DNA from: Rhizosphaericola sp047606825
Lineage (GTDB): Bacteria; Bacteroidota; Bacteroidia; Chitinophagales; Chitinophagaceae
Direction: 5' to 3'
Assembly (NCBI GenBank): GCA_047606825.1
Contig: JASGDY010000130.1
Location: forward strand, 1-22,155
DNA: 22,155 bases
In this document: positions 7,159-14,165 of the stretch, in pieces
Numbering within the stretch: position 1 is the first letter of the stretch
How the letters are laid out: every line of letters starts with the position of its first letter
The notes under the pieces: model-generated
Seen by the model: the letters and a program-made list of their open reading frames with translations, nothing else
Database searches by the model: none
Told to the model about the DNA's origin: nothing
Position numbers and translations under genes: made by a program

Positions 7159-7963
7159 AGAAGATTTTATAAAACAATATAAAAAACTCAAAACTTTAAA
7201 TAAAGAAAAAAGCCCTTTATATAGAGATTTTTTAAATTTTTGCGGTATTCATAGAAGAAAACTTGACGCTGTGTACGGAAAAGATGCATATTCCAAACTT
7301 CAGGAGGAGTGTGGAGATTCTCCAAATCGATTATTAATGGAAAGGACTCCTATAAGTCAAATTCTTGACCAATATGGTGAGTTGGTAAGAATAAATAGTG
7401 GAATTCCTGTCATAGCAGATTGGACTCAGGCCAAGCTTAAGCCCTCGGTTGAGGGTATTAGTAGAGTACACAATATAAAATGGAGCGAAATTCCCAATAT
7501 TTTCATTAAAGAATATGCTGGAAAGCCAGAATGGAAAGATGTTATAAAGATAATAGGAGGAATGAATGGCAATACTACCCAAGACCGAACCAATAGGGCT
7601 TTTAATGAAATTGTAGATAAAATCCTAGGTTGGATACCTGACCGTAAAAGAATAGTAGAAGAGGGTTATAAAATTGAACTAAGAAATTACCTTGAAAAGT
7701 ATTTTGATATTGAAGAGGAAGTTGGAGAAACTAATATCGACTTACTGCTTAATAATAAATATCCAATAGAAATAAAAAAAGATCCATCACAATCTGAATA
7801 TGATAGATTGCTTGGGCAAATGATAAGGCACAACAAACTTTATGGAAACGCGATAGCGGTTGTAGCCAGTATTTCAAGTGAAGACAGATTTAAAAAGTTT
7901 CAAAAACTTTTTATTGAGGTTCACAATAAACTTGGAATGACCGCAGAACTGATAAAAAAATAA
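7151..7963 (+). CDS. Probable PD-(D/E)XK nuclease with HNR-like N-terminal repeats
   Basis: This 270-residue protein has no signal peptide and no clear named family. The C-terminal third has the pattern of a PD-(D/E)XK nuclease: a helix (ELRNYLEKYF, about 176-185), then TNIDLLL (Asp197), then YPIEIKK (Glu207, Lys209), then a helix RLLGQMIRH with Gln223, then strand AIAVVAS. The N-terminal part (about 20-60 and perhaps 84-130) has a short helical unit, SPLYRDFLNFCGIHRRKLDA followed by VYGKDAYSKL, resembling the DNA-binding homing-endonuclease-associated repeat. Start ATG 7151 lies inside the end of the toxin remnant; the frame upstream is only a short extension. The gene is clearly more A/T-rich than carA and the ABC operon, suggesting horizontal acquisition. 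A role in DNA cleavage is inference from motif only. Confidence 0.6.
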   Translation: MDREDFIKQYKKLKTLNKEKSPLYRDFLNFCGIHRRKLDAVYGKDAYSKLQEECGDSPNRLLMERTPISQILDQYGELVRINSGIPVIADWTQAKLKPSVEGISRVHNIKWSEIPNIFIKEYAGKPEWKDVIKIIGGMNGNTTQDRTNRAFNEIVDKILGWIPDRKRIVEEGYKIELRNYLEKYFDIEEEVGETNIDLLLNNKYPIEIKKDPSQSEYDRLLGQMIRHNKLYGNAIAVVASISSEDRFKKFQKLFIEVHNKLGMTAELIKK

Positions 7964-8042
7964 GATAGATTCATGTCTATAAGAATTCGAAGAAGAATAC
8001 GATGGACATATTACAATAAATCATGTAAAGAGTGTCTCCGCA

Positions 8043-9074
8043 TTAATTCCTTATCTCCCGGCGCATAAACGTCGAATACGACCATGCAAAACACAGTATC
8101 GTACACGCCAACAGCCCGCTTATCTGCGGCCATACAATCATGATGCTGTCTCGTGTGGACAGCGGCGAAGGCACTGCACCCTTAATCTGCTCCATCGTGA
8201 GCGTACCTAGGCTTCTGACCGACGGCATCAGCAAAGTGGTGGCGGCATCGGTGTATAACTGGTTAGGGATGAATTTGAGGAATCCCATGATAAGGCTGTT
8301 GTAATACGCCATTTCATCCTGCGAAAGCGTTGCCGGGTCGGGCAATACAGCTTTGGCGATGATTTGCAAAATGATAGGGTAGAAGACGGTGAAGAACAGC
8401 CAGACCGCTATCGCCGCCAATGCCGAAGTGGAGGTCTGCCGAAACCGCAGCGAGAAGAATATCGATAAGGTCAACCAAAATCCCACATACAAAACCGTCA
8501 ACAACACAAAAAACAGGATGCGCACGATTTCCGAAGGTTCTATCGGCACGCCCGTTTCCAGCATGCCCGCACCGACCATCAGCATGCAAAGGCTTAAAAA
8601 CAATGCCGCTACGACGATGAGCGCCGAGGCAAATTTGGACAAAAGGATATTGTCGCGATAGACGGGCTGCGCCATCAGGCGTATCAGCGTCCCATTGGCC
8701 TGTTCAGAATTGACGGCATCAAATCCCAACGCGATACCCAGCAACGGTCCCAGAAAGCTGATAAACACATGGAACGTCGGCATAGAGCCGTCGCTCGTCG
8801 TCAACAGTTTGAGGTAGACAAACAGGTTGTTGACGTTGCGCTCTTGGCTGACTGCCTTAGCGATATTGCTCATCGAAACGTACATCGAGCCGATAAAAGT
8901 CAACAATATCAATATCGACAAGATAATAAACCGCCAACTGTGGACGATGTCGCCTACGTCTTTGCGCACCATTACGGAGAATGCCGACGGCACTTTCGCC
9001 TGTGTATGGTTACTGTTTGCGTTTTCGGACAAAAGACCGTTGAAAGAAACCGCTTGACTTGCCATTGGTTGCAT
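8043..9074 (-). CDS. ABC-2 type transporter permease
   Basis: This 343-residue membrane protein is the last gene of a three-gene operon. About six transmembrane segments are visible: FIILSILILLTFIGSMYVS; FISFLGPLLGIALGFDAVN; FASALIVVAALFLSLCMLMV; ILFFVLLTVLYVGFWLTLSI; a fifth around LAAIAVWLFFTVFYPIILQI; and a last one near the C-terminus. The segment EQANGTLIRLMAQPVYRD between TM2 and TM3 is the coupling-helix region typical of ABC-2 permeases of the NosY/gliding type. It should form the membrane channel with the ATPase encoded just upstream. The start overlaps the ATPase end by 65 bp; a second in-frame ATG (9065) is a possible alternative. The substrate is unknown. Confidence 0.87.
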   Translation of the reverse strand: MQPMASQAVSFNGLLSENANSNHTQAKVPSAFSVMVRKDVGDIVHSWRFIILSILILLTFIGSMYVSMSNIAKAVSQERNVNNLFVYLKLLTTSDGSMPTFHVFISFLGPLLGIALGFDAVNSEQANGTLIRLMAQPVYRDNILLSKFASALIVVAALFLSLCMLMVGAGMLETGVPIEPSEIVRILFFVLLTVLYVGFWLTLSIFFSLRFRQTSTSALAAIAVWLFFTVFYPIILQIIAKAVLPDPATLSQDEMAYYNSLIMGFLKFIPNQLYTDAATTLLMPSVRSLGTLTMEQIKGAVPSPLSTRDSIMIVWPQISGLLACTILCFAWSYSTFMRREIRN

Positions 9075-10029
9075 TTTCTTTTAAACTCGTTTCAAAATAG
9101 CGTTGATATATTTCGTCCAGTCCGTATGTTTTGTTGTGGACGTCCGTGATGTCTAGATCCATATTGACCAGATGGCGGACGATTGTGTGGGTCATGGCTT
9201 GCTCGCAGGATATTTCCAGATGTGTTGCGTCCAGGAACTGTGCGTTCTTGATACCTGTCGTGGACTGCAGCGCGTTGATGACTTCATTGCCGTTGTCTGG
9301 GGCTTGCAGGAACTGTACGTGGACGATGAACGGTTCGCTTTGGAACAGTTCGGATGCCAGTGTTTGGATATTGCCCTGGGCCAGCAGACGGCCGCTGACG
9401 AAGATGCCGACACGGTCGCATACTTGCTGTACCTGTTGGAGGTGGTGCGAGGACAAAAGAACGGTCAGGGATTTTTCCTTGCTCAACTGTTGTATCAGAT
9501 GGAGGAAGTCGTTGACGCCGGCTGGATCCAGACCCAATGTCGGCTCGTCGAGGATGACGATTTCCGGGTCGCGCAGCAATACGTCGGCGAGTCCCAGGCG
9601 TTGCTTCATCCCACGCGAAAACGTTCCGGCCTTGTTGTCGATGGCATGGCTAAGCCCTACCATTTCCAGCATTTCCTGGGCTTTGTCTGTTATTTCATTT
9701 TCCGGGATGCCATTGAGGCGACCAATATAGGAAAGGTTTTCCAATGCCGTAAGGTCGTTGTAGAAACCAACGCTGTCGGGCATGTAGCCGACTTTTCGCT
9801 TGATGTCGATGGGTTCTTTGGTCGGATCATACCCACAGATGCTGACCGAGCCCGATGACGGTTCTGTCAAGCCCAACAGCATGAGTATCGTGGTTGATTT
9901 GCCCGCACCATTGGGACCCAACAAGCCAAATATTTCGCCCTTTTGGATAGAAAGGTCCAGATGGTCAACTGCTTGTAACGATCCATAATATTTGGTCAGT
10001 CCCTTGATGTCTATGATAGGATTGTCCAT
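9010..10029 (-). CDS. ABC transporter ATP-binding protein
   Basis: This 339-residue ATPase starts MDNPIIDIKGLTKYYG. It has Walker A GPNGAGKST, a Q-loop region (GYMPDSVGFYNDLTALENL), signature FSRGMKQRLGLADVLL, Walker B VILDEPTLGLDP and switch His in LLSSHHLQQV. A C-terminal extension of about 100 residues follows (from FIVHVQFLQAPD), as in ATPases that pair with ABC-2 permeases. ATG 10029 is preferred over two upstream in-frame ATGs (10047, 10086) because it leaves 4 bp after the stop of the preceding gene and begins the conserved strand. It powers the permease encoded next; together with the NEW3 protein the system probably exports a cell-envelope compound or acts on surface proteins. Confidence 0.92.
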   Translation of the reverse strand: MDNPIIDIKGLTKYYGSLQAVDHLDLSIQKGEIFGLLGPNGAGKSTTILMLLGLTEPSSGSVSICGYDPTKEPIDIKRKVGYMPDSVGFYNDLTALENLSYIGRLNGIPENEITDKAQEMLEMVGLSHAIDNKAGTFSRGMKQRLGLADVLLRDPEIVILDEPTLGLDPAGVNDFLHLIQQLSKEKSLTVLLSSHHLQQVQQVCDRVGIFVSGRLLAQGNIQTLASELFQSEPFIVHVQFLQAPDNGNEVINALQSTTGIKNAQFLDATHLEISCEQAMTHTIVRHLVNMDLDITDVHNKTYGLDEIYQRYFETSLKENATNGKSSGFFQRSFVRKRKQ

Positions 10030-10033
10030 AATA

Positions 10034-10906
10034 CTATCTTCTGCCATATTTACGAACGAGGAAATAGACGATTCCGATAGCCGCAAGAATGATTAATATA
10101 CCCAGCCATCCTGTCAATAAGGAAGCCTTGACAGTGAACCGGAATGTGATTTCGGACGAGTTGTTCAGCGTCTTTGCCGAAAGTGTTGCCTGGTAATCAC
10201 CGGATAACGTTTTGTCGGGTACCGCGATAGTCGCGATGATTTGATGCGTTTCGTTGGGTTCCAAGTGTAATACTTTGGCAGAGTCAAACGTAATCTGCCA
10301 GTTCGGCGGTGTCTGTCCACGCAGGTCTATACCGTTCAATGGGATTGTACCGGTGTTTTTGACCTGTAAGGTAATCGTCTTGTTGCTGCCTTCCGTTACG
10401 TCGTCGCTTAACTTTCCTGTGGGCGTGGTTAGCTGTATGCCGTAAGTTCCTTTTACGACAGCTTCCAGGTCGAGTTTGCTCGTGTCGTTGTCTGCGACAG
10501 CGTAGACGGGAACGTTGAATTTCTGCGGTTTGGCACTCAGCGCCGGCGCGATGTCGACGGAGATGTTTTGCGTCTGTCCAGCGTCCACGTTGATGGAGGA
10601 GACCTGGCTACTATTCACTTTAAACGTCACTTGCCAACCTTCGGGAAGCTCAGCACTGAGTTGGTAGTTTTTGGCATTGGGAGCACTGTTGTGCAGCGTC
10701 GCGTAATAGTTGAATGTAGAGCCTGTCGCTACTTCCAGGTTGAATAATTGAGCCGACAGACCGTCTTTTTGAGCGGGAGCGGCTTTGGGTTTCTGTGCAT
10801 TTGTTTTCTGAAAGGGGGGCGCGCCCAGCAAGCACGAAACGAGAAAAACAAGCAGCAAACCTTGCTGACGAAAACTGTGTGTACGATGCGTTTTTTTAGT
10901 TAACAT
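10034..10906 (-). CDS. NEW3-domain envelope protein, single C-terminal membrane anchor
   Basis: This 290-residue protein is the first gene of the ABC operon. A long signal peptide (basic region, then GLLLVFLVSCLLGA, cleavage near NAQ) is followed by two tandem Ig-like domains, about residues 50-145 and 150-258. Both have the NEW3/alpha-galactosidase-associated pattern: ATLHNSAPNAKNYQLS with LPEGWQVTF in the first, and LQVKNTGTIPLNGIDL with PPNWQITF in the second. A final transmembrane helix (GWLGILIILAAIGIVYFLV) ends in a short basic cytoplasmic tail, KYGRR. Operons of a NEW3 protein with an ABC ATPase and ABC-2 permease recur in Bacteroidota and Firmicutes. The NEW3 part probably presents a substrate- or glycan-binding face outside the inner membrane. 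The function is otherwise unknown. Confidence 0.82.
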   Translation of the reverse strand: MLTKKTHRTHSFRQQGLLLVFLVSCLLGAPPFQKTNAQKPKAAPAQKDGLSAQLFNLEVATGSTFNYYATLHNSAPNAKNYQLSAELPEGWQVTFKVNSSQVSSINVDAGQTQNISVDIAPALSAKPQKFNVPVYAVADNDTSKLDLEAVVKGTYGIQLTTPTGKLSDDVTEGSNKTITLQVKNTGTIPLNGIDLRGQTPPNWQITFDSAKVLHLEPNETHQIIATIAVPDKTLSGDYQATLSAKTLNNSSEITFRFTVKASLLTGWLGILIILAAIGIVYFLVRKYGRR

Positions 10907-11214
10907 AACAATTAATAAATATCCAAATTATGAGTGAATCCAATTAGTCATTAATAGAACTATAGCGCAATCTGCCATGGCTTCATAGCTTTTTGTCGAG
11001 GACGCTAAATTATATATTGTATCCAAAAAAACAAATAGAATCTCTAAAAAAATACAAATTGTTTTTTCAATACGTAGACTGGCAAAAGAGAACCAAAGTT
11101 TAAAAAGCGGATATTTTTTTGTTGTTTTTACGGTAGCTGCGTAAAAAGTATCCTTGCTGAATACATTGTACATTGTTTATCGGGCATAGCGTGTCGTTGT
11201 AGAAGAAAAAAGGA

Positions 11215-11231
11215 CAATTGCCAAGCAATTG
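11215..11231. promoter_or_regulatory. Operator-like dyad upstream of aroQ
   Basis: CAATTGC and GCAATTG (7-bp perfect inverted repeat) flank CAA and end 2 nt before the aroQ -7 box, covering the stretch where the spacer and -33 element should lie. Its position suits a repressor or activator site. No regulator is encoded nearby. Confidence 0.35.
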
Positions 11232-11233
11232 AC

Positions 11234-11241
11234 TATTTTTG
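11234..11241 (+). promoter_or_regulatory. aroQ promoter -7 box
   Basis: TATTTTTG (exact TAnnTTTG) is followed by GGCC and then ATG at 11246. The 4-nt gap predicts a transcript beginning at the start codon. Confidence 0.5.
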
Positions 11242-11245
11242 GGCC

Positions 11246-11665
11246 ATGAAGAAAATCGCTATCCTGAACGGGCCCAACCTCAATCTTTTGGGCGTGCGAG
11301 AGCCAGGGATATACGGCAGCCAAAGTTTCGAGGATTATTTCGAAACGCTAAAGGTATTGTTCCCGGAAGTGGAGCTTACTTATTTCCAGAGTAATGTCGA
11401 GGGTGAGCTCGTTTCCAAAATACAGGAAATCGGGTTTGACTACGAGGGCATTGTGCTTAATCCTGCTGCCTACACGCATACTTCCGTTGCCATCCGCGAC
11501 GCTATCGCCGCTGTCACGACACCTGTCATCGAGGTGCATATCAGTAATGTCAGCAAGCGCGAGGAGTTTCGACACCATTCCTTTGTTTCCGCTGTTGCCG
11601 TCGGCACGGTTGTGGGGCTGGGAATGAAAGGATATGAGCTGGCGGTAAGGTATTTTGCGGATTAG
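11246..11665 (+). CDS. aroQ: 3-dehydroquinate dehydratase, type II
   Basis: AroQ removes water from 3-dehydroquinate to give 3-dehydroshikimate, the third step of the shikimate pathway, in the cytoplasm. The 139-residue protein matches the family in length. It begins MKKIAILNGPNLNLLG, with the catalytic loop VREPGIYG (Tyr23), then the substrate segment LNPAAYTHTSVAIRDA (Asn72-Ala86), VIEVHISN (His98) and REEFRHHS (Arg109 region). All type II hallmark residues are present. It is transcribed alone, diverging from the NEW3 operon and converging on lptB. No other shikimate genes are nearby. Confidence 0.97.
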   Translation: MKKIAILNGPNLNLLGVREPGIYGSQSFEDYFETLKVLFPEVELTYFQSNVEGELVSKIQEIGFDYEGIVLNPAAYTHTSVAIRDAIAAVTTPVIEVHISNVSKREEFRHHSFVSAVAVGTVVGLGMKGYELAVRYFAD

Positions 11666-11757
11666 CGAATTCGATGGCTGCTTCTGGGTACTTGCCCACA
11701 ACCATTCTATTGGCGCAGTGTTTCCACCCTTCGGCTAGAATCGGACTATTTTCACCA

Positions 11758-11789
11758 ATAGGCATACTTGTCCGTTTTGTATTGCCTAT
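11758..11789. terminator. Weak hairpin between convergent aroQ and lptB
   Basis: ATAGGCA (11758-11764) pairs with TGCCTAT (11783-11789) over an 18-nt loop, with no T-run. It is the only stem in the 125-bp convergent gap, so it may help ending transcription, but support is thin. Confidence 0.25.
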
Positions 11790-11790
11790 A

Positions 11791-12612
11791 TTATTCTCTA
11801 CTTTCTCCCACTGCCTGTTTTTTCCCCTCCTTGTCTTTTAGGCTTTCGCCTTGAGTTTTCCCCATTTCCAGGATCCAGTCCTTTCGTTTCAGTTCAAAGT
11901 TGGTGCCGAGATAGAGGCGTTTTACCTGTTCGTTGGCGGCGAGTTCCTCAGCGGTGCCGTGGCGGAATATTTTGCCGTCGATGAGCAAGTAGGCGCGGTC
12001 ACAGATAGATAGCGTTTCGTTGACGTTGTGGTCGGTAATGAGGATGCCGATGTTTTTGTATTTCAGTTTGGCGACGACAGCTTGGATGTCTTCCACGGCA
12101 ATCGGGTCGACACCCGCAAAGGGTTCATCCAAAAGGATAAACTTGGGGTCGATGGCCAGTGCACGGGCGATTTCGGTACGGCGACGTTCACCACCGCTGA
12201 GGCTGTCACCGTTGTTTTTGCGGACATGCTGCAAGCCAAATTCGTTGAGGAGCGATTCCAGTTTTTCCCTGCGTTCCTCCTTGGTGAGTTTGGTCATCTC
12301 GAGGATGGCCATGATATTGTCCTCGACGCTGAGCTTGCGGAATACGGAAGCTTCCTGGGGCAGGTAACCGATGCCCATCTGGGCACGTTTGTACATGGGC
12401 AGTTTGGTAATGTCCTCCTCGTTGAGGAACACGCGCCCTTCCTCTGGCTGTATCAAACCGACGACCATGTAGAAGGTCGTGGTTTTCCCGGCGCCGTTGG
12501 GACCCAGCAATCCGACGATTTCGCCTTGTTTGACGTTGACGGAGACGTGGTTGACGACCGTACGGCTATGGTATATCTTGACAAGGTCCTTGGTCTGTAT
12601 CGTTATGCTCAA
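11791..12612 (-). CDS. lptB: LPS export ABC transporter ATP-binding protein LptB
   Basis: LptB is the cytoplasmic ATPase that with LptFG extracts lipopolysaccharide from the inner membrane for delivery through LptC/A/D. The sequence has DLVKIYHSRTVVNHVSV, Walker A GLLGPNGAGKTTTFYM, Q-loop GIGYLPQEASVFRKL, signature SLSGGERRRTEIARAL, Walker B FILLDEPFAGVDP and switch ILITDHNVNETL. The PQEASVFRKL and DHNV motifs separate LptB from general ABC ATPases. There is no in-frame ATG at the front; TTG 12612 gives the normal N-terminus (SITIQTKDLV, 274 residues). A further TTG at 12636 lies inside the likely -7 box and is rejected. A charged C-terminal tail of about 30 residues extends past the usual end. 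Confidence 0.93.
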   Translation of the reverse strand: MSITIQTKDLVKIYHSRTVVNHVSVNVKQGEIVGLLGPNGAGKTTTFYMVVGLIQPEEGRVFLNEEDITKLPMYKRAQMGIGYLPQEASVFRKLSVEDNIMAILEMTKLTKEERREKLESLLNEFGLQHVRKNNGDSLSGGERRRTEIARALAIDPKFILLDEPFAGVDPIAVEDIQAVVAKLKYKNIGILITDHNVNETLSICDRAYLLIDGKIFRHGTAEELAANEQVKRLYLGTNFELKRKDWILEMGKTQGESLKDKEGKKQAVGESRE

Positions 12613-12633
12613 AATGCAAAATTTATATGGGGT

Positions 12634-12641
12634 CAAAGATA
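12634..12641 (-). promoter_or_regulatory. lptB promoter -7 box
   Basis: On the minus strand TATCTTTG is an exact TAnnTTTG, 21 nt before TTG 12612. It implies lptB can be transcribed independently of dgt and argues for the downstream start. No good -33 TTTG is seen. Confidence 0.45.
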
Positions 12642-12664
12642 AAGAAAAGACGGGGAAAAGACAG

Positions 12665-12701
12665 AAAGACGGAAGCCAGGGACAAACCTACTTCGGTCTT
12701 T
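12665..12701 (-). terminator. Possible weak terminator after dgt
   Basis: AAAGACGGAAG (12665-12675) pairs with CTTCGGTCTTT (12691-12701) with one mismatch over a 15-nt loop, just after the dgt stop. On the minus strand it is followed by a T/C-rich run rather than pure T, so termination may be partial. Confidence 0.3.
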
Positions 12702-12709
12702 ACGTCTCC

Positions 12710-14080
12710 CTACCTTATCTTCCCGATTTCGATGCCTTTTATTTTTCGGTAAAGTTCCGTCGCGTAGTTGTCCGTCATGCCGGATATATAGTCCAGAACA
12801 CCTAAAACCTGTTCGTAAGCCGTTCCGTTTTTGTATTGGAACTGCTCAGGCAGGAGGCCGAGCGCTTTTTTGTCGGCATTGGATTTTTGCGTTTTCAATA
12901 TGGGGAAAATGAAGTGGCGGAGGAGTTCGGACAAGACGTTGTAGCCCGCGTTTTCGATTTCAACGACGGCGGCGTTGTTGTAAATATATTTTTGGGAAAA
13001 ATCGCCGATATGCTGCAACGCCTTGCTTTTTTCCTTGACGATGTTGAACAGAGCTTTGTTGAAATCACCTGTCAACAACAATTCAAAATTGTTTTCATAA
13101 AGCTGGATAATCCGCTTGACCAACAGGGAGATGCTTTTGGCGCGTAGGTAGCTGATACGGTCGTTTTTGTCCGTGATGCGTGTTATTCTGCCCTTTGTTT
13201 TTTCCAGGTTGTCCGTATCCAGATCCTGTACCAACGACAGGAATACATCCAGACAGTCGCGGTGGTCGATGATATGCACACGGTGCGCGTCTTCCATGTC
13301 CATGATATTGTAACAAATATCGTCCGCCGCCTCGACCAGCCATACAAACGGATGACGTCTGTACACCAATGGTTCCGTGCTTTCCTGTAGCATCAAAGTG
13401 TCCGCGGCAATCTGTTGGAACACGTTTTTTTCCGACTGGAAAAAACCGAATTTCTTGCGGTGCAGCACCGTACTGTCGGATGCAATCGCCTCGCAGGGAT
13501 ATTTGGCGATGGCGCTCAACGTCGAAAACGTCAGCATCAGGCCGCCTTCGGACTTGCCGTTTTGCTGTTGCGTCAATATGCGTATCGCGTTGGCGTTGCC
13601 TTCAAAATGCACGAGGTCGGCCCATTCCTTTTCGGAAAAATACGTTTGTAGTTCCGGTGCGTTTTCCTGAAAAAAACTGGCGATGGCGTCCTCTCCCGAA
13701 TGGCCAAATGCCGGGTTGCCAATATCGTGGCAAAGGCAGGCAGCAGAAATGACATATTGGAGGTTGTAGCGGTAAAATTCCTGGCTTTCGGTTGTCAGTT
13801 CGGGGGCGTAATTGTCCGATATGAAAGCACCGGCGAGCGTCCCGAGTGAACGCCCGACCGAACTTACCTCCAAGGAATGTGTCAGCCGGTTGTGTACAAA
13901 TACGCTGCCCGGCAGGGGAAACACCTGCGTCTTGTTTTGCAGGCGACGGAACGCCGCCGAAAAAATAATACGGTCATAGTCCCGTTGGAACGCCGTCCGG
14001 TTGTCTGTGGTCGCTTTGCTGTTGGCATATTGCGGCCCCGTCCTGTGCGTCGTGTATAATTGGTTCAATGTGGAAGACAT
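12710..14080 (-). CDS. dgt: Deoxyguanosinetriphosphate triphosphohydrolase (dGTPase)
   Basis: This enzyme cleaves dGTP (or dNTPs) to the deoxynucleoside and triphosphate, trimming the dNTP pool and in some bacteria limiting phage. The 456-residue protein has the HD-superfamily metal site: His68 in RLTHSLEV, His118-Asp119 in CHDIGNPAFGHSGE (His127), and a downstream Asp in WLVEAADDICYNIMDMED. The N-terminal DYDRIIFSAAFRRLQNKTQV is the typical Dgt start, and HFEGNANAIRIL follows the HD motif as in the family. ATG 14080 lies 4 nt after a perfect -7 box. The gene diverges from the YkgJ-type gene and precedes lptB by about 100 bp. Confidence 0.95.
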   Translation of the reverse strand: MSSTLNQLYTTHRTGPQYANSKATTDNRTAFQRDYDRIIFSAAFRRLQNKTQVFPLPGSVFVHNRLTHSLEVSSVGRSLGTLAGAFISDNYAPELTTESQEFYRYNLQYVISAACLCHDIGNPAFGHSGEDAIASFFQENAPELQTYFSEKEWADLVHFEGNANAIRILTQQQNGKSEGGLMLTFSTLSAIAKYPCEAIASDSTVLHRKKFGFFQSEKNVFQQIAADTLMLQESTEPLVYRRHPFVWLVEAADDICYNIMDMEDAHRVHIIDHRDCLDVFLSLVQDLDTDNLEKTKGRITRITDKNDRISYLRAKSISLLVKRIIQLYENNFELLLTGDFNKALFNIVKEKSKALQHIGDFSQKYIYNNAAVVEIENAGYNVLSELLRHFIFPILKTQKSNADKKALGLLPEQFQYKNGTAYEQVLGVLDYISGMTDNYATELYRKIKGIEIGKIR

Positions 14081-14084
14081 GTGG

Positions 14085-14092
14085 CAAAGGTA
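14085..14092 (-). promoter_or_regulatory. dgt promoter -7 box
   Basis: TACCTTTG on the minus strand is an exact TAnnTTTG, followed by CCAC and then the ATG at 14080, predicting a leaderless mRNA. No -33 element at the right distance is seen. Confidence 0.45.
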
Positions 14093-14139
14093 AGTGGTGA
14101 TGGTCCAAAATTCCCTATTCTCCGTTCCCCATTCTTTTT

Positions 14140-14147
14140 TACTTTTG
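14140..14147 (+). promoter_or_regulatory. Promoter -7 box of the YkgJ-type gene
   Basis: TACTTTTG is an exact TAnnTTTG. It lies downstream of the ATG at 14100 and 18 nt upstream of TTG 14166, which supports the shorter reading of the gene. Confidence 0.4.
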
Positions 14148-14165
14148 CTTTTTACATTTTACCTA

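Larger units (their letters stand above)
10907..11245. other. Gene-free divergent region between the NEW3 operon and aroQ
   Basis: This AT-rich stretch of 339 bp must hold the promoter of the minus-strand operon, but no exact TAnnTTTG box was found within about 150 bp of its ATG. A minus-strand open frame (10928-11173) has no recognisable features and is not called. The aroQ promoter elements lie at its right end. Confidence 0.5.

Noticed and set aside
7973..8047. Short frame after the nuclease gene (starts MSIRIRRRIRW)
   Set aside because: Too short, no motif, and it runs into the end of the ABC permease gene on the other strand.
10928..11173. Minus-strand open frame of 81 codons upstream of the NEW3 gene
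   Set aside because: No recognisable motif, AT-rich filler composition, and it occupies the space where the divergent promoters must lie.
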